64,000 nucleotides of DNA from JAVVXB01 sp036651815. Lineage in GTDB: Bacteria; Bacillota; Clostridia; Christensenellales; CAG-138. The stretch lies in assembly GCA_036651815.1 (NCBI GenBank), contig JAVVXB010000006.1, positions 1-64,000 on the forward strand, read 5' to 3'. Position numbers and translations under genes: made by a program. The notes beneath the pieces were generated by a model that saw only the letters and a list, made by a program, of their open reading frames with translations, did no database searches and was not told the DNA's origin. This document shows positions 7,613 through 16,273 of the stretch, piece after piece; within the stretch, counting starts at the first letter, position 1, and every line of letters starts with the position of its first letter.

Positions 7613-9328
7613 GTGCATGCATGCTGCAAGCGGCTGAAAAAACGTCTTTCCACACTTTATGGAAATCAAATATCCGTTGCTGAACGCGATGGTTGTATTC
7701 TGCTGACCGGTTCGTTGGATCATTGGGAAGATATTGTTCAAGCCGGACGCATGGCGGTCAACAAGCGCCGTTATCAGGGTGTCATCAACGATATCTGCCT
7801 GCGTGGCCAGGAACGTCCGCCAATGCGCATTCCGCCGTTCACCGACAATACCTTGGAAGGTAGCCACCCCGATGTCATGATCATCGGAGCCGGCGTGATT
7901 GGCTGTGCCGTTGCGCGGGAATTGATGCGGTGGAAGTTGCATGTGCTGCTGTGTGATAAAGAACATGACGTAGCGCTGCACGCCTCCTCTCGCAACGACG
8001 GCATGATTCATCCCGGCATTGATCTGCTGCCCGGTCAGGTTAAGCGCCGTTACAATATGCGCGGAAACCGCATGTACGACCGTATTTCCAGCGAACTGGA
8101 TGTTCCGTTTCACCGTTTGGGACAGTATCTTTGTTTTCAAAAGCGATGTCAATTGTTTGCCGCTTTCGTTTCCGTCCCATATTTTTGTATGGCGGGATTA
8201 AAAGCGTCATTCGTGACCCGGCGGACACTCAAGCAACGTGAGCCGGAGTTGAGCGGCAACATTCTTGGCGCGCTGCATTTTCCATCGGCTGGCATCGTCA
8301 GTCCCTATCATTTGACCATCGCCTATGCGGAAAATGCTGTGGACAACGGCGCTATATTATCCTTAGATACGGCAGTGCTGAACATGTGCGTTCAAAATGG
8401 TCAGATCCGATCCGTGTTGACCAACCGAGGTATCGTGTATCCGAAGATTGTGATTAATGCAGCCGGCGTATTCAGTGATGATCTTGCAAAAATGGCACAG
8501 GATCGCACGTTTTCCATCCATCCGCGTCGTGGAACCAATGCCATTCTAGACCACAAAGCCACCCATCAGCTCCTAACCATTGCATCCTCCTACCCTGCTA
8601 CATCTCAACACAAACAACATACCAAGGGCGGAGGGCTTGTTCGCACAGTGGACGAAAATATATTGGTTGGGCCTGATGCATTTGAAACCTATGAGAAGGA
8701 AGACTTTTCCACCACCGCGCAGAGTATCCAACAATCCTTTGAAAAGCAGCAGCGAACCAGTCCTCAGCTTTCTCAGCGGGACGTCATCACCTATTTCACT
8801 GGAGTACGCGCGGCGACCTACGAGGAGGATTTCGTAATTCGCAAAGGACTGCTGACCAAAAATATTGTTGAAGCCGCCGGCATACAATCCCCAGGCCTCA
8901 CAGCTGCACCAGCAATTGCGGAGGACGTTGCCAAGATGGCAATCGAACTACTTGCACAACAACACCCCGTATCCGTCAATCCATCGTTTAATCCAATTCG
9001 CAAAGGAATCGTTTCCGCTGCCACGCTGAGTGATTCCGATCGCACCGCGTTGATTGCACGTGATCCAGACTATGGTGAAATCATCTGTCGATGTGAAGAG
9101 ATCAGCAAGGGCGAAATCCTCGCTGCGCTGCGCAGAAATGTCCCGTGCGATAGCATCGATGGCGTAAAACGGCGCGTTCGACCCGGTATGGGGCGTTGCC
9201 AGGGTGGCTTCTGTGGTCCGTTGGTTGCTGAAATCATCGCAAATGAAAAAGGCATTCCTCTGGAATCGGTCAAGAAAAGTGGTTATGGTAGCGAGGTGCT
9301 TTGCGGAGATACCAAGGAGGAATGGTAA
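7613..9328 (+). CDS. FAD-dependent glycerol-3-phosphate-dehydrogenase-like protein with BFD [2Fe-2S] domain
   Basis: 571 aa. Residues ~8-62 resemble a BON-like module (VAERDGCILLTGSLDHW, QGVINDI). Residues ~85-450 are a DAO-family flavoprotein with the FAD-binding GAGVIG at ~92. Residues ~490-540 form a BFD-like [2Fe-2S] domain with CRC and CQGGFC cysteines. The layout resembles GlpA-type anaerobic glycerol-3-phosphate dehydrogenases that work with a second flavoprotein and a DUF1667 protein, which follow here. Start is a GTG with GAGAGG upstream; an ATG at 7606 is out of frame. Its TAA overlaps the next ATG by one base. Substrate not proven; other 2-hydroxy acids are possible. Confidence 0.85.
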   Translation: MHACCKRLKKRLSTLYGNQISVAERDGCILLTGSLDHWEDIVQAGRMAVNKRRYQGVINDICLRGQERPPMRIPPFTDNTLEGSHPDVMIIGAGVIGCAVARELMRWKLHVLLCDKEHDVALHASSRNDGMIHPGIDLLPGQVKRRYNMRGNRMYDRISSELDVPFHRLGQYLCFQKRCQLFAAFVSVPYFCMAGLKASFVTRRTLKQREPELSGNILGALHFPSAGIVSPYHLTIAYAENAVDNGAILSLDTAVLNMCVQNGQIRSVLTNRGIVYPKIVINAAGVFSDDLAKMAQDRTFSIHPRRGTNAILDHKATHQLLTIASSYPATSQHKQHTKGGGLVRTVDENILVGPDAFETYEKEDFSTTAQSIQQSFEKQQRTSPQLSQRDVITYFTGVRAATYEEDFVIRKGLLTKNIVEAAGIQSPGLTAAPAIAEDVAKMAIELLAQQHPVSVNPSFNPIRKGIVSAATLSDSDRTALIARDPDYGEIICRCEEISKGEILAALRRNVPCDSIDGVKRRVRPGMGRCQGGFCGPLVAEIIANEKGIPLESVKKSGYGSEVLCGDTKEEW

Positions 9329-10593
9329 TGGATTGTTTTCAGGTCGCCGTCATCGGCGGCGGACCGGCAGGGCTTTCCGCTGCACTTGCCGCCGCAAAAG
9401 AAGGTGTCAGCGTTTTGCTCATCGAACGAGAAGAACGCTTAGGCGGGATTTTGAAGCAGTGTATTCATGATGGATTCGGTCTGGTACATTTTGGCGAAAA
9501 ATTAACCGGTCCGGAATATGCCGCACGATTCATCAGCGCCTTGCAAGACAGCGGTATCTCTGTGACCACACTGACGTTTGTTTCCCGCATGCAACGGACG
9601 GAAGCAGGCTTTCTGCTCACCCTCGTCAGCCGGAATGGCATCCGCACTGTGCGAGCAAAGAGCATTGTGCTTGCCACTGGTTGCCGAGAACGCACCTCCC
9701 GACAGATCGGCATCCACGGGCGTCATTGCGCAGGTGTGTTGACTGCGGGCAGCGCACAGCACTATACCAATCTTTTGGGAAAATTGCCCACGAAGCGTTG
9801 CGTCATCCTTGGTTCAGGTGACATCGGGCTGATCATGGCACGACGGCTAACCCTAGAAGGCGCAACGGTTTGCGGCGTATACGAAGCAAAGTCCACGCCC
9901 GGTGGACTAATGCGCAATCTTGAACAATGTCTTAACGATTTTGGAATTCCACTCTATACTGGCAAAACCGTGACGCGCGTGCTGGGCGAAAGCCGCATGA
10001 CAGGCGTGGAAATCTGCAATGTTGATGCACATATGCAACCCATTTCCGGCACAGAGCAACTCGTCCCCTGCGACGCGCTCATTCTATCTGTCGGATTGAT
10101 TCCGGAAAACGAGTTGGCCGAGACGCTTTATGTGCCGCTTGACGGCAGAACCAAGGGTCCGATTGTCGATCAAAACGGGCAAACAATGATAAACGGTGTT
10201 TACTCCTGCGGTAACGCGCTGCATGTCAACGATCTTGTGGACTATGTGTCAGAAAGCGGAGAAACCGCCGGTGCTGCGGCCGCAAGGCGAGCATTATCGA
10301 TTAGCAGTCAGCAGCGCACTCTTGCCGTGGTGACGGCTGATTCTACGCTGCTCTATGTCGTGCCGCAACGTCTCGAGCTTCAAAACATCAGCACGCCTAC
10401 CGTATTCTTCTTTCGGGCTGTCCATGATCGTGAAGCGTCTCAACTCACAATCACGCTCAATGATCAAGTTATATTCGCAAAACGTTATTCGTCTCTACGG
10501 CCGCCCGAGATGGAACGTTTGGCGCTTGATGTTTCCCGAATTCCAATCACAATCGGAAGCAAGCTGATATTTTCTTTGTCGGAGGTGGTATGA
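9328..10593 (+). CDS. FAD/NAD(P)-dependent oxidoreductase, GlpB/NoxA-like partner
   Basis: 421 aa pyridine-nucleotide-disulfide-oxidoreductase fold: first dinucleotide motif GGGPAG (~residues 11-16), second GSGDIG (~residue 158), and a C-terminal FAD motif GVYSCGNALHVNDLVDYV. AAGGAGG is 7 nt before the ATG at 9328, which overlaps the preceding stop (TAATG). It is the usual companion of the preceding FAD/[2Fe-2S] protein and of DUF1667 proteins, and probably passes electrons from the dehydrogenase to NAD(P) or another carrier. The physiological acceptor cannot be read from sequence. Confidence 0.87.
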   Translation: MDCFQVAVIGGGPAGLSAALAAAKEGVSVLLIEREERLGGILKQCIHDGFGLVHFGEKLTGPEYAARFISALQDSGISVTTLTFVSRMQRTEAGFLLTLVSRNGIRTVRAKSIVLATGCRERTSRQIGIHGRHCAGVLTAGSAQHYTNLLGKLPTKRCVILGSGDIGLIMARRLTLEGATVCGVYEAKSTPGGLMRNLEQCLNDFGIPLYTGKTVTRVLGESRMTGVEICNVDAHMQPISGTEQLVPCDALILSVGLIPENELAETLYVPLDGRTKGPIVDQNGQTMINGVYSCGNALHVNDLVDYVSESGETAGAAAARRALSISSQQRTLAVVTADSTLLYVVPQRLELQNISTPTVFFFRAVHDREASQLTITLNDQVIFAKRYSSLRPPEMERLALDVSRIPITIGSKLIFSLSEVV

Positions 10594-10958
10594 TGAAATT
10601 TATCACTTGCATCAACTGTCCAAACAGTTGCCAAATCCAGTGTGCCCAGCATCCGGATGGAAGCTGGACGTTTGCCGGGCATCGTTGTAACCGCGGCGTT
10701 GCATATGCTGAGGCCGAATTGACACATCCCGTTCGTTCCCTCACCAGTACCGTAAGAACCGGGTTCCCGGGTGTACCGGTCATCCCGGTTCGCACGCGCG
10801 GCGAAGTCCCGAAGGAGCTGTTGTTTGAAGTCATGCGAGTTTTACGCAGCATAACGGTGAAAACCCGCATCGGCATAGGCGATATCGTACTGCCGAATGT
10901 CCTTGGCACTGGCTGTGATGTCATCTGCACATCCGACTGCCTTATGGCATGTTGCTAA
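10590..10958 (+). CDS. DUF1667 cysteine-rich small subunit
   Basis: 122 aa with the family N terminus CINCPNSCQI, a GHRCNRGVAYAEAEL segment, then HPVRSLTSTVR, all DUF1667 hallmarks; four cysteines could hold a metal or Fe-S site. The start overlaps the upstream stop (ATGATGA). The C terminus ends in an unusual cysteine-rich stretch (CTSDCLMACC). The family is normally the third gene of this flavoprotein triad. About 200 bp follow before the next gene, with no gene or clear terminator in them. Confidence 0.88.
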   Translation: MMKFITCINCPNSCQIQCAQHPDGSWTFAGHRCNRGVAYAEAELTHPVRSLTSTVRTGFPGVPVIPVRTRGEVPKELLFEVMRVLRSITVKTRIGIGDIVLPNVLGTGCDVICTSDCLMACC

Positions 10959-11160
10959 AAAAGAAATTTGCGTTTTTGAGTGTATTGTGGTCGGTTTAAG
11001 CGAAGAACTCGCAAAGTTGCTGGCGGTAAATCTTGGCTTTTTGATTCAGTAATTGCAAAATCAATACTGAAAGTGCTTATGTTTTTTCGAAATGCATACC
11101 GGCAGCGATATGACACAAACGAAGAAAAATGTTTGACGAATGTAAAAGGAGGATTCTCTT

Positions 11161-12909
11161 ATGTCACATCCATATCGGAGTTTTGAGCCAAATTGGGTGC
11201 GCGGCAAAATTCCAGCGGATTCCTACCGCTCCATCTTTAAATGGGGCGACCCGCTGGTCATCAAACCACCGCGGGAATCGCTCTATCGCATGGTCAAAGA
11301 AAAATTTCATTTGGATGATGCATTCTTTTCCGATTACCGGGAGAATACCGGCTTTGATCAGGTTGCTTTTAATCAACCTATCCGCTTGACGGAAGCGCAG
11401 ATCAACTCCTTTCGTGATATTGTGGGCGGCGAGTTTGTGCGCACAGATGACTATGCACGTCTATCCGTCGCCTATGGTAAGACAATGTATGACCTGATGC
11501 GGCTACGCAACAAAATCATTGAAAATGTACCGGACGCAGTGCTTTATCCAGATACCAAGGAACAGATCGAACAAATTGTGGCGTATTGCCAGCAGCAAAA
11601 GATCCCCGTATATGTTTACGGCGGCGGTTCGTCGGTTACCAGAGGCGTGGAGTGTATCAAAGGCGGCATCTCCCTCGATATGCGTCTGCGTTTTAACAAG
11701 GTGATTTGTTTGAATGAAATCGATCAAACCATCACGGTTGAAGCAGGCATGAGCGGCCCGAAACTCGAAGAGACGCTCAACCATGCTGTTAAGCTCTTTG
11801 GTGCAAAGCGCGCCTATACCTGCGGTCATTTTCCGCAGAGCTTTGAATACTCAAGCGTCGGGGGCTGGGTTGTCACCCGTGGCGCGGGGCAGAATTCTAC
11901 CTATTATGGCTGCATCAGCGACATTGTTCTGGCACAAGAATATGCCACGCCCATCGGTGTCATCAAAACCGACACCTATCCGCGCAAGTCAACCGGCCCT
12001 GATCTCAATCAAATTATGATGGGTTCTGAAGGTGCTTTCGGAATTCTCACACACGTCACGCTCCGGATATTTCGGCATATGCCAGAGACCATCCATCGCT
12101 TCTCGTTTATGTTTCGGGACTGGGAAACGGCTCAGGCCGCCGCGCGGGAAATGATGCAAAGCGAGTCGGGTTTCCCATCTGTTTTTCGCTTATCAGACCC
12201 TGAAGAAACGAGCATTATGCTGCATATGTACGGCGTGATGGATACCCCGCTTAAACATCTATTCAAAATGCATGGATTCAAGGAAAATGAGATGTGCCTC
12301 TTTTTGAGCTTTACAAATGGAGAAAAGACCTTTTCTGCGAACTGTGCGCGGCACGCAAAGAAAATTGCTCGGCAATTCGGCGGCATGAGTCTCACGGGTC
12401 TTGTGACCAAGGGTTGGGAAAAAGGTCGATTCAATGACCCGTATCTGCGGGACACCATGCAGGATTTCGGCATTGTAACCGACACGATGGAATGCACCGT
12501 CAACTGGAGCAACATGAGCCAGGTGCATCGTGAGGTGCGCGCCTACTGTAAGTCTCGCCCAAACGCCATTTGCATGACGCATATGTCGCACGTCTATCCT
12601 CAAGGCGCGAACCTGTACTTTATCTTTCTTATTCAGGAGAGTAGCCCAGAAGCATTCAAAGCGTATCACGCCGGAATCTTGGACGCCATACAGAAATCAG
12701 GCGCGTCCATGAGTCATCACCACGGCATCGGCAAGATGTTCGGCCCTTGGCTGGAAGGTTCCATCGGTCGCAATGAATACGACGTAATTCGTACGCTTAA
12801 AAAGCACTTTGATCCCGATCAAATTATGAATCCAGGCGGTACGCTGGGGCTTGATCTGTTGGATAACGAAAAACGATTTTTGAAAAGCTCCCCCAATATC
12901 GGTCTTTAG
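11161..12909 (+). CDS. FAD-linked oxidase, alkyldihydroxyacetonephosphate synthase-like
   Basis: 582 aa. Residues ~105-290 are a PCMH/FAD_binding_4 domain with the pyrophosphate loop VYGGGSSVTRG, and the C-terminal half carries SHHHGIGK, the triple-histidine motif typical of alkyl-DHAP synthases, with DPDQIMNPG near the end. In eukaryotes this enzyme exchanges the acyl chain of acyl-DHAP for a fatty alcohol, making the ether bond of plasmalogens. AAAGGAGG precedes the ATG. Its position behind a glycerol-phosphate-dehydrogenase-like triad fits DHAP/ether-lipid metabolism, but many bacterial relatives are uncharacterised 2-hydroxyacid oxidases. Confidence 0.83.
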   Translation: MSHPYRSFEPNWVRGKIPADSYRSIFKWGDPLVIKPPRESLYRMVKEKFHLDDAFFSDYRENTGFDQVAFNQPIRLTEAQINSFRDIVGGEFVRTDDYARLSVAYGKTMYDLMRLRNKIIENVPDAVLYPDTKEQIEQIVAYCQQQKIPVYVYGGGSSVTRGVECIKGGISLDMRLRFNKVICLNEIDQTITVEAGMSGPKLEETLNHAVKLFGAKRAYTCGHFPQSFEYSSVGGWVVTRGAGQNSTYYGCISDIVLAQEYATPIGVIKTDTYPRKSTGPDLNQIMMGSEGAFGILTHVTLRIFRHMPETIHRFSFMFRDWETAQAAAREMMQSESGFPSVFRLSDPEETSIMLHMYGVMDTPLKHLFKMHGFKENEMCLFLSFTNGEKTFSANCARHAKKIARQFGGMSLTGLVTKGWEKGRFNDPYLRDTMQDFGIVTDTMECTVNWSNMSQVHREVRAYCKSRPNAICMTHMSHVYPQGANLYFIFLIQESSPEAFKAYHAGILDAIQKSGASMSHHHGIGKMFGPWLEGSIGRNEYDVIRTLKKHFDPDQIMNPGGTLGLDLLDNEKRFLKSSPNIGL

Positions 12910-13018
12910 CCTTACCCTTTCCCTTCGAGCATGAAATGGTATGGTGAAGCTACGAATGTACGGCCGTTGTAAAATAAGCACCTTACCTGCAGTTGACTCG
13001 ATGCCGTATATGCAAAAA

Positions 13019-13603
13019 TCAAATCAGTCCTGCTTTGAAATTTGAATAAACATGATTTTCTGTGATGGTTAATTGCATCGAAACATCATGAATTTCGTGT
13101 TCCACTGTATCAACCCGCTGCGCTTCATACGCAATCATAATTTTATGTGCATGCATGCATCTTGGCAAAAAGCGGTCATAGTATCCGCCGCCCATGCCAA
13201 TGCGGTTTCCTTCAGCATCAAAAGCCGTGCAGGGCACCAGCACCAAATCAATCCGCTCCGGTGTAATCACGGCAGCACGCGCTGGATTCGGAGTTCGAAT
13301 CCCATATTTCCCGGTTATCCATGCGCCCTCATCCTCCGGCAGCAACGCCAGCATCTCCCCCGCGCCCAAGCAATATGGGTACAATACGGTCTTTCCTAAG
13401 CCGCGCGCCGCAGCATCGCATGCAGAAAGAGATACCTCGCCACGGAAATCCTGATAGGATAAAATAATATTGGCATCTCGAAAAAACGGCGTTCCAACCA
13501 CCACAGTGCAGATCGCCGCATCCATCTCAGCACGCTGCTGTGCATCAATCGCCATTCTACCGGCAATTCCGTTTTCCCGTTGCAGTTTTTTTTTGTTTAT
13601 CAT
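13019..13603 (-). CDS. 5-formyltetrahydrofolate cyclo-ligase
   Basis: 194 aa MTHFS/YgfA family enzyme; converts 5-formyl-THF to 5,10-methenyl-THF using ATP. The signature GNRIGMGGGYYDRFL lies near residues 130-144 and FRGEV near 53. The ribosome site is weak (GAAAG). It lies 129 bp after the acyl-CoA synthetase on the same strand. Confident at family level. Confidence 0.92.
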   Translation of the reverse strand: MINKKKLQRENGIAGRMAIDAQQRAEMDAAICTVVVGTPFFRDANIILSYQDFRGEVSLSACDAAARGLGKTVLYPYCLGAGEMLALLPEDEGAWITGKYGIRTPNPARAAVITPERIDLVLVPCTAFDAEGNRIGMGGGYYDRFLPRCMHAHKIMIAYEAQRVDTVEHEIHDVSMQLTITENHVYSNFKAGLI

Positions 13604-13609
13604 ATTCTT

Positions 13610-13732
13610 TCAACGTCTTCCTAGCGGCAAGCATCGGCACGTGACTGTATCTCTTCTTTTTGTGCTGAGCCTGTCCCAAGCTACATCTGTATAAAACGGT
13701 GCACGATCTCTTGCCGCCAGCAGCAACCGCAT
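13610..13732 (-). CDS. Possible 40-aa small ORF between the acyl-CoA synthetase and cyclo-ligase genes
   Basis: ATG directly after the stop of the upstream gene (TAAATG) and TGA six bases before the next ATG, so it fills the gap exactly. The product is arginine-rich (MRLLLAARDRAPFYTDVAWD at its start) and not recognised. No clear Shine-Dalgarno, so expression would need coupling. The same DNA also folds into an imperfect long stem (GCGGCAAG...CTTGCCGC, 13625-13718), so it may instead be an untranslated structured spacer. Confidence 0.3.
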   Translation of the reverse strand: MRLLLAARDRAPFYTDVAWDRLSTKRRDTVTCRCLPLGRR

Positions 13733-15775
13733 TTAAACTTTCAAAATCATACGCGCATCAGCAACCATCGCTCCTTTTTCATAAGCAAACACGGGGTTTA
13801 AATCCACCTCGGAAATCTCCTCATGCAGAAACATCAGCTCCGATAGTTTAACAAGCATCTCCGCCAACGCATCGATATCGCAGGGGGGTGTTCCCCGCGC
13901 ACCTTTGAGCAGCTTGACGGATTTTACCGCGTTGATCATCGCATGTGCTTCTGCCAAGCACAACGGCGCAACCATCATGGAAACATCCTGGAGCGTCTCC
14001 GTAAAGATTCCACCAAGACCAAATACGCTCACCGGCCCGAAAGTTGCATCACGCACCAACCCGAGGATGACCTCCACGCCGGGCTTAAGCATCGGATACA
14101 GAATGACTCCGGAAAAATCCAATCCGTCGCAAATGCGACGCAATGCAGCAAACGAACTGCGCACGGTTTCATCGTCCCTGATATGCAGCTTTACGCCACC
14201 CACGTCTGATTTGTGCAGAATGTCCCGGCTCACAATTTTCATGCAAACGGGATACCCAAGGGTATGCGCAAACGCAACGGCTTCCTCAGCATTTTTAGCA
14301 ACAAAGTGTTTTGGAACAGTAATCCCCATTTCATCCATAATTAACATCGCTTCCGACTCTAGCAGCGCCATATTCCCCGTCGTTTTTGGTGTTCTATTAC
14401 AAATGTCATCCATTTTCGAAGGTAAGTATCCGTGTTCACCCGTGTACCGCAATACCCCGTTCAGCCCCACGGCAGCACGCTCACCGGAATCGTAGCAGGC
14501 AATGTGTGCTTCCGAAAGGGCTCGGTCGGCCTCCTCCATATCCGTTCCAACCGCAAAATAAGCGGATACGGGCTTGCCATGCTTTTTACGTACCTCCGCA
14601 ATTGCCCGGGCAATCGGCGCAGCCAGCAGATACGGGGTACCCACATAAATCACAATGGCAGCATCGTAAACCGAAAGCATCGCATCAAGTGCCGCGGCAT
14701 ATTGCGCTGCATTTCCCTCCACCGTCACATCGATGGGATTGGAAAGCCCGGCAAATGCAGGTAATGCGCCGCTTAACCTGGCTTTTAGCGATTCATCCGG
14801 TGCGCAGACCGGCAATCCAAGCATCTCACAACGATCTGCGGTCAACACACCCGGGCCGCCGCTGTTGGTCAGAATACCGATGCGTCTAGCGCCGCACTTC
14901 ATCCCTACGTTCGCCGCAAATGCCTTTGCCAGATCAATCATCTCGTCCACGGAAGTAGCGCGAATCGCTCCGCATTTTTGAAAAGCGGCTTCATATACCG
15001 TATCGGAGCCTGCCATGGCACCCGTATGTGACTGTGCCGCGCGTTGACCGCCCAACGTTCTGCCGGATTTTATGATGATTACCGGTTTCTTCTCCGTTGC
15101 ATAGGCTAGTGTTTCCATGAATGCACGTCCTTCACGTACATTCTCCAGGTACAGGCAGATGACATCCGTATCCGAATCCTCTGCCAAATAACGCAACAAC
15201 AAGGTGGCATTCAGATCGCTGCCATTGCCAAAGCTTAAAAATTTTGCCATGCCAAGGTTCGCACGGTCTGCGGCATCCATAAATGCGCCGCCGATGGCCC
15301 CGCTCTGTGACAGTAATGAAACACGCCCTGGTTTCGGTACGGTTTCAAGCGTCGCAACCAAGCCGTTTTCCAAGTTGACAATGCCAGCGCAGTTTGGTCC
15401 CACGTAGCGAACGCCAGCCTGTCTGGCCGCAGCAACGACTTGTTCTTCTAGCTCATGTTCGCCAGCCTCCGAAAAGCCGGATGAAATGATGACCGCAGCA
15501 GCGACACCCGCACGCCCTGCGTCCAGAAGCATCTGTGGCACAGTAGCCGCCGGACATGCAAGAACCGCCAAATCCACAGCTTCTGGAATCGTCGAAATGC
15601 TCGCATACCCCACCTTACCATCCACAGCCTGTGCCTTCGGATTGACGTTGTAAACCGGTTGAAACCCTCCGCCAAGTATCCGATGTGTCAGCACCTCGCC
15701 AAGCTTGCCAGAGGACACAGAGCCAACCACCGCCACTCCGCGTGGATAGAGCATCTTTTGAATTTCAGAAACCAT
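13733..15775 (-). CDS. ADP-forming acyl-CoA synthetase (acetate-CoA ligase family)
   Basis: 680 aa with the three-part layout of the NDP-forming acyl-CoA synthetases: CoA-binding domain (residues ~5-130, VAVVGSV...), succinyl-CoA-ligase-like domain with the phospho-histidine loop SHTGAMAG (~residue 250), and a C-terminal ATP-grasp domain (~450-680). Such enzymes make ATP or ADP from acyl-CoA in anaerobes, or activate acids. AAGGAG precedes the ATG and a clear promoter lies 40 bp upstream. It lies downstream of the big catabolic run but beyond its terminator, so it is a separate unit; the acyl substrate is unknown. Confidence 0.9.
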   Translation of the reverse strand: MVSEIQKMLYPRGVAVVGSVSSGKLGEVLTHRILGGGFQPVYNVNPKAQAVDGKVGYASISTIPEAVDLAVLACPAATVPQMLLDAGRAGVAAAVIISSGFSEAGEHELEEQVVAAARQAGVRYVGPNCAGIVNLENGLVATLETVPKPGRVSLLSQSGAIGGAFMDAADRANLGMAKFLSFGNGSDLNATLLLRYLAEDSDTDVICLYLENVREGRAFMETLAYATEKKPVIIIKSGRTLGGQRAAQSHTGAMAGSDTVYEAAFQKCGAIRATSVDEMIDLAKAFAANVGMKCGARRIGILTNSGGPGVLTADRCEMLGLPVCAPDESLKARLSGALPAFAGLSNPIDVTVEGNAAQYAAALDAMLSVYDAAIVIYVGTPYLLAAPIARAIAEVRKKHGKPVSAYFAVGTDMEEADRALSEAHIACYDSGERAAVGLNGVLRYTGEHGYLPSKMDDICNRTPKTTGNMALLESEAMLIMDEMGITVPKHFVAKNAEEAVAFAHTLGYPVCMKIVSRDILHKSDVGGVKLHIRDDETVRSSFAALRRICDGLDFSGVILYPMLKPGVEVILGLVRDATFGPVSVFGLGGIFTETLQDVSMMVAPLCLAEAHAMINAVKSVKLLKGARGTPPCDIDALAEMLVKLSELMFLHEEISEVDLNPVFAYEKGAMVADARMILKV

Positions 15776-15813
15776 ATGGCCATTCTCCTTCTAAAATTTC
15801 TCTTGATGTTTTC

Positions 15814-15842
15814 ATTATAAACGTCCAGTATCCCGCTGGCAA
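15814..15842 (-). promoter_or_regulatory. Promoter of the acyl-CoA synthetase gene
   Basis: Reverse strand TTGCCA (15837-15842), 17-bp spacer, TATAAT (15814-15819). Leader of about 35 nt. Confidence 0.7.
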
Positions 15843-16188
15843 CAGGATCGTTGAAGGGCAGAATTTCCGACAAAATGCGTCTGTACAAAATGATCTGTTG
15901 ATTCATCCGCTTGCCAAGGATTTGAGTAACTAGGTTCGTTCAGCGCTGTTTTCTGATACAGGGCAAGAAATATAGTATTACGGTTCAGACAACCTTGTTT
16001 TCTGATTTTGCGATTTCAGAAAAGGATCCGCTTATCCATCAAAAACGCTCTGTTTTCCTTTTTTTGCGCACTCAATACCGTTGAGTCTCCGTGAATAGAT
16101 CGCCCGTTCTTTCTTTAGCCCATACATCAGTTTTATCATAAACTATGATTTCATGTAAATCATTTTAGATTAAAGAATTTAGAACAAT
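15843..16188. other. Intergenic region without a supported gene
   Basis: AT-rich, about 350 bp. It contains two small inverted repeats, TTTTCTGA...TCAGAAAA (about 15999-16024) and ATCATAAACTATGAT (about 16136-16150), which could be operators or structure. No open frame with a ribosome site that I would call. Confidence 0.5.
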
Positions 16189-16229
16189 ACAGCACCCTGC
16201 ACCGGCGATAAACCGGTGCAGGGTGCTGT
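16189..16229 (-). terminator. Terminator of the catabolic gene run
   Basis: Perfect 17-bp inverted repeat (ACAGCACCCTGCACCGG) with a 7-nt loop, 45 bp after the ssnA stop. The reverse-strand tract behind it (ATTGTTCTAAATTC) is T-rich but not a pure run. The very stable stem probably ends or protects the long transcript. Confidence 0.75.
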
Positions 16230-16273
16230 TGAGTTGGGGGAGCACGATGATTGGGAAAAATCCTGTGATATTG

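Noticed and set aside
13604..13732. THF or ZTP riboswitch, or 6S RNA, before the cyclo-ligase gene
   Set aside because: None of the conserved core sequences of the two riboswitches is present, and the element is too short for 6S RNA.
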